From assembly GCF_042676245.1 (NCBI RefSeq), contig NZ_JBHTKA010000001.1:2313028-2377027 (forward strand): a stretch of DNA of 64,000 nt, in the 5' to 3' direction. Shown here in pieces: positions 35,040 to 42,954 of the stretch; the first letter of the stretch is position 1, and each line of letters starts with the position of its first letter. Made by a program: the position numbers and the translations under genes. The notes beneath the pieces are model-generated. The model made no database searches. It saw only the letters and a program-made list of their open reading frames with translations, and had not been told where the DNA came from. Origin of the DNA: Ohtaekwangia kribbensis. Lineage in GTDB: Bacteria; Bacteroidota; Bacteroidia; Cytophagales; Cyclobacteriaceae.

Positions 35040-35817
35040 GAATATCCTTTCCGCAATGCGGGCATTTCTTTACTACAGCATCTTTATGCAGCGACTCAAA
35101 AAATCCTGACGACAAAATACCGGCAGGCAATGCGAGTAAACCTACACCGGCTATAGCAAACAAACCTCCCAGAAATTTACCCAACGCTGTAATGGGCACC
35201 ATGTCGCCATACCCAACGGTGGTAATAGTAGCAATGCCCCACCACATAGTAGCCGGTATACTGCTGAACTTGTCCGGTTGCGCTTCATGCTCAGTATAAA
35301 ACATGATGAACGATATAATGGTAAGCACGAAGAGTATAAACAGAAAGCTCAGGATAAGTTGTTCTTTCCGATCAGCCAGAACACGTTTAAAAATTTTAAG
35401 TGCATGCAGGTAACGCGCAATCTTGAACAACCGAAAGAGCGACATCAGCCGGAAGATCCGCAGGAAACGCAAGTCCAGAAAAACAAAATAGAATGGCAGG
35501 AACGCCAGCAAGTCAATAATCGCCAGCGGTTGTGTTATATACTTGAGTCGTCCTTTTACCGGGTGACTGAATTCCGGATTTTCTACGATGGAGTATATAC
35601 GTGCTATATATTCAACCGTAAAGAAGATAATGGTGAAGTATTCAAATTTTATAAAGAGCACGTCATATTTACTTCGAACCTCCTCTACCGAATCTGCTAT
35701 AATCGCGAGGATGTTGAGAATGATAATGGTAACAAGACAAAACTCGAAAATGCGTTCGATGATGCCGCCTTTCTCCGTAGGTTCCAGCGTCAGGTAGAGT
35801 CGTTTGCGCAGCGTCAT
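35032..35817 (-). CDS. Voltage-gated-type potassium channel
   Basis: A 261-residue channel of the six-transmembrane Kv type, started at MTLRKRLYLTLEP (35817), 1 bp behind the moaC stop. Segments S1-S3 lie between about 20 and 120; S4 has regularly spaced arginines (LRFLRIFRLMSLFRLFKIAR); the pore helix and selectivity filter are ATMWWGIATITTVGYGDMVP. The C-terminal tail KKCPHCGKDIHE looks like half of a zinc ribbon, which is unusual. It is inserted between moaC and mobA in one operon, with overlaps on both sides. A link to cofactor synthesis is not evident. Confidence 0.93.
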   Translation of the reverse strand: MTLRKRLYLTLEPTEKGGIIERIFEFCLVTIIILNILAIIADSVEEVRSKYDVLFIKFEYFTIIFFTVEYIARIYSIVENPEFSHPVKGRLKYITQPLAIIDLLAFLPFYFVFLDLRFLRIFRLMSLFRLFKIARYLHALKIFKRVLADRKEQLILSFLFILFVLTIISFIMFYTEHEAQPDKFSSIPATMWWGIATITTVGYGDMVPITALGKFLGGLFAIAGVGLLALPAGILSSGFFESLHKDAVVKKCPHCGKDIHE

Positions 35818-35818
35818 G

Positions 35819-36301
35819 CTATTTCTTGCGTTTGAAATCTTTTTTACCACCGCTCTTCGCCATGAGTTTTACTTCTTCGATGATAATGTTGTGAGAGAGT
35901 GCCTTGCACATATCATAAACCGTAAGCGCAGCAACCGATGCTGCCGTGAGCGCTTCCATCTCCACACCGGTTTTACCGGTAATGACAGCCTCGGTATCAA
36001 TCACAATTTTTGAATCAACTACCCGGATGTGTACCTGGCAATCTTCCAGGCCCAGCGGATGGCAGAACGGTATAAGCTCCGCTGTTTTCTTTGCCCCCAT
36101 AACTCCGGCAATGATAGCGGTTTGGAACACCGGCCCTTTTTTAGTGATGATTTCGTTGTGCTGGATGAGGTCAATTATCTCCGGCCCCACGTTGATAGTG
36201 GCCTGCGCTTTGGCAATACGCCTGGTACTGTTTTTATCCGATACGTTTACCATCTGCGGAAGTCCGCTGGACGAAACGTGTGTAAATGTCTTTTTACTCA
36301 T
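35819..36301 (-). CDS. moaC: Cyclic pyranopterin monophosphate synthase MoaC
   Basis: A 160-residue enzyme acting after MoaA. Start at MSKKTFTHVSSSGLPQMVNV (36301); an upstream frame extends to 36379 across the divergent promoter. Landmarks: KGPVFQTAIIAGVMGAKKT, AELIPFCHPLGLEDCQVHI, TGVEMEALTAASVAALTVYD and a lysine-rich C-terminus. It begins a probable moaC-channel-mobA operon and is divergent from moeA over 38 bp. Confidence 0.96.
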   Translation of the reverse strand: MSKKTFTHVSSSGLPQMVNVSDKNSTRRIAKAQATINVGPEIIDLIQHNEIITKKGPVFQTAIIAGVMGAKKTAELIPFCHPLGLEDCQVHIRVVDSKIVIDTEAVITGKTGVEMEALTAASVAALTVYDMCKALSHNIIIEEVKLMAKSGGKKDFKRKK

Positions 36302-36339
36302 GTATCTTCGAAACAAAACAAAGTTAATAATTATTGAAC

Positions 36340-37530
36340 ATGGTAACGGTAGAAGAAGCAACCCACGTTGTGTTATCACATCTCTTTAAACCCACAGTAA
36401 CCAAGGTTGATCTGAATGATGCTGTTGGAAGAGTGCTGGCTGAAGCTGTGAAGGCCGACCGCGACTTCCCTCCTTTCAACCGTGTAGCAATGGATGGCAT
36501 CGCCATCTGGTATGATGAATGGAAAAACGGCAAGCGCGAATTTTATATAGAAGAAACCCAGGGAGCCGGTCAGCCGCAGAAGAGTCTGAAGGATGTGCAG
36601 AACTGCATGGAGGTAATGACCGGAGCTATACTTCCGGAAGGCACCGACACGGTAATCCGTTACGAAGATGTATCCATACAAGGTAACGTTGCAACGCTGC
36701 TGGTCGATACCATCGAAGAAGGTCAGAATATACATGTGCAGGGCCAGGATGCTGAACGTAATGATACCCTCCTCTCGCCCGGCATTATACTTTCACCGGC
36801 TGAGATTGCATTACTTGCTTCAGTTGGTATAATCGATGTTCCTGTATTTTCATTTCCGCGTACGGCTATCATATCGAGCGGTGATGAACTGATTGAAGTT
36901 ACCGAAGTGCCGGAGTTACACCAGATCAGGCGATCGAACACCTATGCTATAGATGCTGCCATGAAAATGATCGGGTGGCAATCAACCCAGTATCACATTT
37001 ACGACCAGAAGGATTTCGTGATCGACTCACTCAAAGTAATTGCCGAAGATCACGATGTACTCATCGTTTCCGGAGGTGTCTCAAAAGGTAAATTTGATTT
37101 TATACCCGAAGCGCTGGAAAGTATCAACGTAAAAAAGCTTTTTCACCAGGTAAGTCAGCGGCCCGGTAAACCGTTTTGGTTTGGTGAGTCGAAGAAAGGT
37201 AAAATTGTTTTTGCCCTTCCGGGCAATCCGGTTTCAACCTATATGTGCTTCTATCGCTATATACTTCCATGGATATGGAAAAGTCTGCACGTTAAGAAAG
37301 AAGAACAGTACGCGGTGCTGGCAAAAGACTTCACCTTCCAACCGAAGCTTACCTACTTCCTCCAGGTAACGATAAAGAATGAAGGCGGCAGACTGATGGC
37401 CTACCCGGATGCCGGCGGTGGTTCAGGCGACTTTGCCAATCTCAAAAATGTAACAGGCTTCCTCGAATTACCTTTGGAGCAAAGTATATTTAAAGCGGGC
37501 GAAGTTTTTCCTTACTACTCATTCCGATAA
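36340..37530 (+). CDS. moeA: Molybdopterin molybdotransferase MoeA
   Basis: A 396-residue enzyme that inserts molybdate into adenylated molybdopterin. The ATG at 36340 is chosen over a TTG six bases earlier. Family motifs: PPFNRVAMDGIAI, VMTGAILPEGTDTVIRYEDV, SSGDELIEV, the catalytic-site SGGVSKGKFDFI and LPGNPVSTYMCFYRYI. It is divergent from moaC and 47 bp before a glycerate kinase. Seven isoleucines are followed by C and six of them use ATA. Confidence 0.96.
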   Translation: MVTVEEATHVVLSHLFKPTVTKVDLNDAVGRVLAEAVKADRDFPPFNRVAMDGIAIWYDEWKNGKREFYIEETQGAGQPQKSLKDVQNCMEVMTGAILPEGTDTVIRYEDVSIQGNVATLLVDTIEEGQNIHVQGQDAERNDTLLSPGIILSPAEIALLASVGIIDVPVFSFPRTAIISSGDELIEVTEVPELHQIRRSNTYAIDAAMKMIGWQSTQYHIYDQKDFVIDSLKVIAEDHDVLIVSGGVSKGKFDFIPEALESINVKKLFHQVSQRPGKPFWFGESKKGKIVFALPGNPVSTYMCFYRYILPWIWKSLHVKKEEQYAVLAKDFTFQPKLTYFLQVTIKNEGGRLMAYPDAGGGSGDFANLKNVTGFLELPLEQSIFKAGEVFPYYSFR

Positions 37531-37577
37531 ATCGGTAGTCTGTACAGAAGATATCGTTCAGTCTATAGTATAGCTAC

Positions 37578-38705
37578 ATGAACATCCTGATCGCGCCCGA
37601 TAAATTCAAAGGTTCACTTACAGCACAACAAGTTTGTGATACGATAAAGTGTGCGTTGCTGGCGCTAAATGAAACGTCAACGATATCCACACTTCCACTG
37701 GCCGATGGCGGTGAAGGTTCCTGCGAGCTTTTAACGAAATTCAGTCACGGTACATTTACAACGGTACGGGTACACGATCCACTAGACAGATTAATCAATG
37801 CTGCTTATGGTATATCCGGTAACGGCTCTGTTGCCTTTATGGAAATGGCGGCAGCATCAGGATTGCAGTTGCTGAAGAAAGAAGAACGCAATCCGATGAT
37901 CACCACCACGCGCGGAACCGGTGAACTCCTTCGGCATGCGCTTGACCATGGCATAACAAAAATCTATCTTGGTATAGGCGGCAGTGCCACCAACGATGCA
38001 GGTACAGGTATGGCAGAAGCGTTGGGTATACGGTTTCTCGATGCCCACAGTAATCAACTCAAGCCGACAGGCGAAAGTCTGCGCTATATACAGGCCATCG
38101 ATACTTCTCAACTACATCCGCGATTTGCTGATATAGCACTGACTATATTTTGTGATGTAGACAATCCGTTATTCGGACCTCATGGTGCCGCACATGTTTT
38201 TGCTCCGCAGAAAGGTGCTGATGAGAAAATGGTCACGACATTGGATGAAGGTCTCAAGCATTACGCATCACTTCTCGAAAAAACTTTTCATCGTTCTGTA
38301 AATTTTCTGGGAGCCGGTGCCGGTGGTGGATTACCGGCATCGCTACAAGTTTTCACCAGCCTTACCGTTGTGCCGGGCATACAGTTCATCATGCAATTTA
38401 CCGGACTTGAAGAGCACGTGAAGCAAGCCGACATCATCATAACAGGCGAAGGGAAAATTGATCGCCAGACATTGTCGGGTAAAGTTATTAATGGTGTAGC
38501 TCAGCTTGCCCAAAAATATCACAAGCGCTTGATCGTGGTGGCGGGTTCGTGCGAACTGTCAGCGCAGGAACTTGAGAACCTTGGCGTTTCCCAAGTAATT
38601 ACAATCGCCAGCGAGCACATTTCAGAAGACTACGCCATGAAACACGCTGCTGAGCTGTTGAAGCAACGCATCCGCGAAGCGCTGCTACAAAATTTAACGG
38701 TGTAA
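37578..38705 (+). CDS. Glycerate kinase (GarK/GlxK type)
   Basis: A 375-residue glycerate 2-kinase. The family signatures are intact: APDKFKGSLTAQQVCDTIK, PLADGGEGSCELL, GIGGSATNDAGTGMAEALG, CDVDNPLFGPHGAA and GAGAGGGLPASLQVF. It phosphorylates D-glycerate, linking glyoxylate or serine metabolism to glycolysis. It lies on the same strand as moeA with a 47-bp gap, probably by chance rather than as a functional pair. Confidence 0.94.
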   Translation: MNILIAPDKFKGSLTAQQVCDTIKCALLALNETSTISTLPLADGGEGSCELLTKFSHGTFTTVRVHDPLDRLINAAYGISGNGSVAFMEMAAASGLQLLKKEERNPMITTTRGTGELLRHALDHGITKIYLGIGGSATNDAGTGMAEALGIRFLDAHSNQLKPTGESLRYIQAIDTSQLHPRFADIALTIFCDVDNPLFGPHGAAHVFAPQKGADEKMVTTLDEGLKHYASLLEKTFHRSVNFLGAGAGGGLPASLQVFTSLTVVPGIQFIMQFTGLEEHVKQADIIITGEGKIDRQTLSGKVINGVAQLAQKYHKRLIVVAGSCELSAQELENLGVSQVITIASEHISEDYAMKHAAELLKQRIREALLQNLTV

Positions 38706-38713
38706 AAACTCAA

Positions 38714-38745
38714 TTTGCTTCCCTATCCGGGGAGGGTTAACTTTG
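38714..38745 (+). promoter_or_regulatory. Promoter of ffh
   Basis: TTTG at 38714-38717, a 20-bp spacer and a perfect TAnnTTTG element (TAACTTTG) at 38738-38745. This is the best match to the Bacteroidetes sigma consensus in the window; it predicts a 5' UTR of about 100 bases. Confidence 0.7.
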
Positions 38746-38792
38746 CACCCTTGCCGGATTTCCATCGACCATAGCAGGGAGCTTTTTGAGTA

Positions 38793-38827
38793 TTTTCTGC
38801 GAAAATCAGCGAAATCTGCGGGCAAGA
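38793..38827 (+). repeat. Dispersed CTGCG repeat
   Basis: TTTTCTGCGAAAATCAGCG followed by AAATCTGCGGGC, inside the predicted ffh leader; related to the copies at 10297, 16903, 17061 and 41177. Confidence 0.5.
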
Positions 38828-38852
38828 ATTAAATCAAGATATTACAAACACC

Positions 38853-40184
38853 ATGTTCGATAATTTAAGTTATAAACTGGAGAAGGCCTTTCAAACCCTC
38901 AAAGGCCAGGGAAGCATCACCGAAATCAACGTTGCCTCCACCGTAAAAGAAATCCGCAAGGCTCTTATCGATGCGGACGTAAACTATAAAGTTGCCAAAG
39001 AGGTAACAGACGAGATCAAAGAAAAGGCGATGGGTCAGGATGTACTTACATCCATTTCGCCAAGCCAGTTGCTGATAAAGATCACGAACGATGAGCTGAC
39101 AGGTCTGATGGGCGGTCAGAGTGAAGATATCAAGCTTGACGGCTCACCTGCTATCATTCTTATTGCCGGTCTGCAAGGTTCTGGTAAAACTACATTTTCC
39201 GGTAAACTCGCCAACTACCTGAAGCGCCAGGGTCGCTCGGTGTTGTTAACAGCCTGCGATATATACCGCCCGGCTGCGATCGACCAATTGAAAGTATTAG
39301 GCGAGCAGGTAGGTGTAGAAGTATATGCAGAGCCTAAAAACAAAGACGCTGTCAAGATTGCAAAAGCCGCGATCGAACACGCCAAGAAAAACAATCATAG
39401 AATTGTTATAGTCGATACAGCAGGTCGTCTCGCGGTTGACGAAGAGATGATGAATGAGATTGCGCGTTTGAAAGAAGCGCTCAATCCCTCAGAAACACTT
39501 TTCGTTGTTGACTCGATGACGGGTCAGGATGCCGTGAATACAGCGAAGGCATTCAATGATCGTTTGAATTTCAACGGTGTTGTTCTTACCAAGCTTGATG
39601 GTGATACACGCGGTGGTGCTGCGCTTTCTATTCGCAGAGTGGTTGACAAGCCGATCAAGTTCGTAAGTACAGGTGAGAAGATGGAAGCGATCGATCGATT
39701 CTATCCCGATCGTATGGCAAGTCGTATCCTCGGTATGGGTGACGTTGTAACCCTCGTTGAAAAAGCTCAGCAAGCTTTCGACCAGGAAGAAGCTGCGCGA
39801 CTCAACAAGAAGATCCGTAAAAACCAGTTCGACTTCAACGACTTCCTGTCTCAACTCGAGCAGGTAAAGAAGATGGGTAACATGAAAGATCTTTTAGGCA
39901 TGATCCCTGGCATGGGCAAGGCTATAAAAGATATAGATATAGATGATAACTCCTTCAAACCGGTAGAAGCCATCATCCGCTCCATGACACTGGAAGAACG
40001 CGAGAATCCGGATATCATCAACGGCAGTCGCAAGAACAGAATTGCTGTAGGCAGCGGTACATCTATCCAACAGGTAAATCAACTGCTGAAACAATTCAGC
40101 GACATGCGCAAAATGATGAAGACGATGAACAAAATGGGTGGCGGTAAGCGCGCGCTGTCGGCTTTGAATCCGTTTGGGAAGTAA
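38853..40184 (+). CDS. ffh: Signal recognition particle protein Ffh
   Basis: A 443-residue GTPase of co-translational membrane targeting. N domain about 1-85, G domain with G1 GLQGSGKTTFSGKLA, G3 DTAGRL and G4 TKLDGDTRGGAAL, then the methionine-rich M domain (GMIPGMGK, NRIAVGSGTSIQQVNQLLKQ, MRKMMKTM) that binds 4.5S RNA. Full length. Its terminator is shared with the convergent lipoprotein gene. Confidence 0.98.
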   Translation: MFDNLSYKLEKAFQTLKGQGSITEINVASTVKEIRKALIDADVNYKVAKEVTDEIKEKAMGQDVLTSISPSQLLIKITNDELTGLMGGQSEDIKLDGSPAIILIAGLQGSGKTTFSGKLANYLKRQGRSVLLTACDIYRPAAIDQLKVLGEQVGVEVYAEPKNKDAVKIAKAAIEHAKKNNHRIVIVDTAGRLAVDEEMMNEIARLKEALNPSETLFVVDSMTGQDAVNTAKAFNDRLNFNGVVLTKLDGDTRGGAALSIRRVVDKPIKFVSTGEKMEAIDRFYPDRMASRILGMGDVVTLVEKAQQAFDQEEAARLNKKIRKNQFDFNDFLSQLEQVKKMGNMKDLLGMIPGMGKAIKDIDIDDNSFKPVEAIIRSMTLEERENPDIINGSRKNRIAVGSGTSIQQVNQLLKQFSDMRKMMKTMNKMGGGKRALSALNPFGK

Positions 40185-40195
40185 TTGGGTTCCGA

Positions 40196-40218
40196 CTCCC
40201 GATAGTTATCGGGACAGA
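40196..40218. repeat. Dispersed palindromic repeat, copy 2
   Basis: The same 23 nt as at 10229-10251, including CCCGATAGTTATCGGG. Both copies lie within 12 bp of a plus-strand stop codon. Confidence 0.7.
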
Positions 40219-40236
40219 TTTACACAGAGTATAAAT

Positions 40237-40266
40237 AAAGGTGTTGTTCAAATGAGCAACACCTTT
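40237..40266. terminator. Bidirectional terminator between ffh and the lipoprotein gene
   Basis: A 10-bp perfect stem (AAAGGTGTTG and its complement) with a 10-nt loop, followed by TGTTTTATAG on the plus strand. Confidence 0.85.
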
Positions 40267-40283
40267 TGTTTTATAGGTATATA

Positions 40284-41078
40284 TTATTTTGAATAATCTA
40301 CATTTCCATTGCTGTCATAGACGAGTGTCCAGTTCCTGGATTCTTCTTTGACTCCGAAATATGCGCCTTCGGCGATATAGGTATAGGTTGTAAAATTATT
40401 ATTAGAGAGTGATCGATAGAAATAGTCTGGCCATAGACAAAGTCCTTTGAGCGGGTTGGGCCTGTCGTCATAACCACCAAAGGTTTCTTCTGTCGTATAC
40501 ATTACTCCGCCCGAGTTTTTTATCACACCAGAGATTTTAATCAGGTTGCCAGTTGCATTAAACGTATAGGTTCTGGTAATTATAATCCAATCAAAATGTT
40601 GCTCGGTCCTTTCGATCCGATTTTGCGCATCGTAGTAGTAGAAGATTGTATCAGCACGTTTACCGGTTTCAAGATCGATGGCTGTTATTTTTCTAACCGG
40701 GCGATCATCTTCTAACGTTATCTCTCGTTCGTTAGGCTCTATAGTCCGTCCTTCAAAATTAATAGCCGCAAATATCCTGATTGTATTCTTATTGAGATAC
40801 ACAACCGAGTCATAGACGTCTTTGGTATAGATCCATGGCAAACCTGTGGCGGGATTAGTGACGATAAATCCTCCTATGCGCTTTATCACTTTATCACCGG
40901 TATATTCGAATATAGAATTGCCACCCACTAAATTGATTGGATTATGTTGTTGCTCGTTATCCATCAGGTACACAGCACTTATACTTTCAGGGTGCGGCCG
41001 AGGCTGAACATCATCAGAATCAGAGCAGGCAACATATAACACAGACGTTGCCAGTATCATAGCAAATAACTTCTTCAT
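40284..41078 (-). CDS. Lipoprotein of unknown function, tandem copy 1
   Basis: A 264-residue lipoprotein (VLYVAC, Cys18) followed by an acidic linker SDSDDVQPRP. The body is rich in beta strands, with motifs such as TIFYYYDAQNRIERTEQHFD and YTFNATGNLIKISGV that recall YD-repeat-like or DUF4595-type surface proteins. It is a close paralog of the next gene, roughly 70% or more identical by eye over its whole length, including a shared C-terminus (NWTLVYDSNGNVDYSK). The function is unknown. Confidence 0.75.
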   Translation of the reverse strand: MKKLFAMILATSVLYVACSDSDDVQPRPHPESISAVYLMDNEQQHNPINLVGGNSIFEYTGDKVIKRIGGFIVTNPATGLPWIYTKDVYDSVVYLNKNTIRIFAAINFEGRTIEPNEREITLEDDRPVRKITAIDLETGKRADTIFYYYDAQNRIERTEQHFDWIIITRTYTFNATGNLIKISGVIKNSGGVMYTTEETFGGYDDRPNPLKGLCLWPDYFYRSLSNNNFTTYTYIAEGAYFGVKEESRNWTLVYDSNGNVDYSK

Positions 41079-41176
41079 CGCTCGGCAGAGTTAGTATAGC
41101 AAGATAGCGCTATTTTAAAAACAGGCAAATGCCAGAGCACATTACCCTTGCCAAATTATAGACACCCCTATACATT

Positions 41177-41204
41177 CTCCCGCAGACAGAGATTTATGCA
41201 GATT
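41177..41204 (-). repeat. Dispersed CTGCGG repeat
   Basis: Minus-strand ATCTGCATAAATCTCTGTCT then GCGGGAG, between the two tandem lipoprotein genes; related to the other CTGCGG copies. Confidence 0.45.
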
Positions 41205-41245
41205 ATATAAAAACAAAACACTGTGCTTCGTTTACAGGAAATATC

Positions 41246-42025
41246 TTATTTCGAATAATCTACATTTCCGTTAATGTCGTAAACGAGGGTCCAATTCTTG
41301 GTTTCCTCTGTGCTGCCGGAAGTATAGGTATAGGATGTAAAATTATTACTGGAAAGTGAGCGGTAGTAGTAGTCTTGCCACAAGCAAAGTCCTTTAAGTG
41401 GGTTCGGTTTATTATCATAACCACCAAAGGTTTCTTCCGTGGTTATAGCAACTTCACCATCGCGATATTTTTTCACACCGGATATTTTCGTCAGGTTGCC
41501 GCCAGCATCAAATGTATAGGTGCTGGTAATTATAGTCCACTCAAAATGCTGTTCGGTTCTCTCAATCCGGTTTTGTGCATTGTAATAGTAGAAGATTGTG
41601 TCAGCGGCTTCACCGGTTTCAAGATCGGTAGCTGTTATTTTTCTAACCATGCGTCCGTCCTCTAACGTTATCTCCCGCTCATTGGAAGCGACATTCAGTT
41701 CTTCAAAATTATCGGCTGTGAATATCCGGACTGTATTCTTATTGAGATACTGAACCGAGTCATAGATACTTTCAGTATAGAGCCACGAAAAACCACTGGA
41801 AGTAGGAATCGCGATAAATCCTCCGATACGTTTTATTACCTTATCACCCGCGTATTCGAATTTAGAATTGCCACCCACTACATTCAACGGAGTATGCGTC
41901 TCTTTATCAATCAGGTATACGGCATTTATACTTCCTGGCTTTGGTCGTGGCTGAACATCATCAGAATCGGAACAGGCAACATATAGAACAGATGTCGCCA
42001 GCATCATAGCAAGTAACTTTTTCAT
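41246..42025 (-). CDS. Lipoprotein of unknown function, tandem copy 2
   Basis: A 259-residue paralog of its neighbour: same signal and lipobox (VLYVAC, Cys18), same SDSDDVQPRP linker, and the same NAQNRIERTEQHFEW and WTLVYDINGNVDYSK motifs. Differences cluster in the loops (for example THTPLNVVGG against QQHNPINLVGG). The pair is a recent tandem duplication. It lies 9 bp behind a third, unrelated lipoprotein gene, so the order 42035-41246 is probably cotranscribed. Confidence 0.75.
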   Translation of the reverse strand: MKKLLAMMLATSVLYVACSDSDDVQPRPKPGSINAVYLIDKETHTPLNVVGGNSKFEYAGDKVIKRIGGFIAIPTSSGFSWLYTESIYDSVQYLNKNTVRIFTADNFEELNVASNEREITLEDGRMVRKITATDLETGEAADTIFYYYNAQNRIERTEQHFEWTIITSTYTFDAGGNLTKISGVKKYRDGEVAITTEETFGGYDNKPNPLKGLCLWQDYYYRSLSSNNFTSYTYTSGSTEETKNWTLVYDINGNVDYSK

Positions 42026-42034
42026 CGTGTCGCC

Positions 42035-42889
42035 TTATTCGTATTGTTCTCTACACCTAATATACTTAGTATTCTCGTCAGCACGTGTAATAATTACCCG
42101 CTCCCTAAAAACTATAAAATAAGCATCCACCTTCACTTTATTCTCCTCTAAGTTCTTGTCCGGATAGTTTAATAACACCCAGCCAACACGTTCCATAAAA
42201 AAGATGTTGCATAACTCAACAACTGATGGGTGAGCATGGTCGATAAGCCCTCTTATTTTCTCATAATCATAATTTGTCATTTCACCTGCATTGATTTGAG
42301 CATCAATCATATCTTTAAACTCAAATCGACTGATCGGACGAAAAAATGGCGAAGAAAATATCTCAGGCAGTAGACGATTGAGTAACGTTGCCTTTTCAAA
42401 TGGAGATAATTCTTTAATAGCTATGGCGTTATCATTTAGAAAATTATCTAATAACACTGAGTTCAGTGTAAAAACTGCGGAAGAGTCTTTCAGGACCCAT
42501 TTGTTATGTTGTTCCTTATAGCGGTGTCTAATACCATATATGTATTTCACAACATCAGGAAGAGTAATGAAACTAAATCGATCTCCATGCTTTACAAAAG
42601 CGAAATCCAAGTCGAGATATGGAGCATGGTAAGTCCGAATCCTAAACCTATTATCAACTTCAACGAAGCGCCAATCATTCAATTCGTCTAAATCGTTAGC
42701 TATTGTTTCCTTGAGAATACATTTCTCAGAACCACTCAAAGTTCCGAAATCATATTTTTCAAAATTATCAACGAATGCCACACTGGCTAACTGATTATAC
42801 CTGCCTCTGTCTGAGCGGACTTTATCATGCGAACATCCTACAATAAAAATAAGTACAATCGCAAAACGTGCCAACATAGAATCTTTCAT
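42035..42889 (-). CDS. Lipoprotein of unknown function
   Basis: A 284-residue protein from MKDSMLARFAIVLIFIVGC (lipobox Cys19); a frame running up to 42937 crosses the terminator of the upstream gene and is not used. The mature part is mixed alpha/beta with no motif I recognise (segments such as FVDNFEKYDFGTLSG and LSPFEKATLLNRLLPEIF). Base composition is more AT-rich than the housekeeping genes. It heads a possible three-lipoprotein transcript. Confidence 0.65.
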   Translation of the reverse strand: MKDSMLARFAIVLIFIVGCSHDKVRSDRGRYNQLASVAFVDNFEKYDFGTLSGSEKCILKETIANDLDELNDWRFVEVDNRFRIRTYHAPYLDLDFAFVKHGDRFSFITLPDVVKYIYGIRHRYKEQHNKWVLKDSSAVFTLNSVLLDNFLNDNAIAIKELSPFEKATLLNRLLPEIFSSPFFRPISRFEFKDMIDAQINAGEMTNYDYEKIRGLIDHAHPSVVELCNIFFMERVGWVLLNYPDKNLEENKVKVDAYFIVFRERVIITRADENTKYIRCREQYE

Positions 42890-42904
42890 TTTATAGTATA
42901 AAAA

Positions 42905-42933
42905 AAGCTTCCATTCAAACAGAATGGAAGCTT
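42905..42933 (-). terminator. Terminator of the GH74 gene
   Basis: A 12-bp perfect stem (AAGCTTCCATTC and its complement) with a 5-nt loop; on the minus strand a T run follows. Confidence 0.9.
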
Positions 42934-42954
42934 GCAATTTATAGTTTAATATAG

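Noticed and set aside
35278..35835. 185-codon plus-strand frame opposite the ion channel
   Set aside because: The channel's S4 and TVGYGD filter on the minus strand are unambiguous; the opposite frame is highly polar and low in complexity.
42897..42937. Extended N-terminus for the lipoprotein gene at 42035
   Set aside because: It would read through the hairpin terminator of the GH74 gene; the start at 42889 gives a proper lipoprotein signal.
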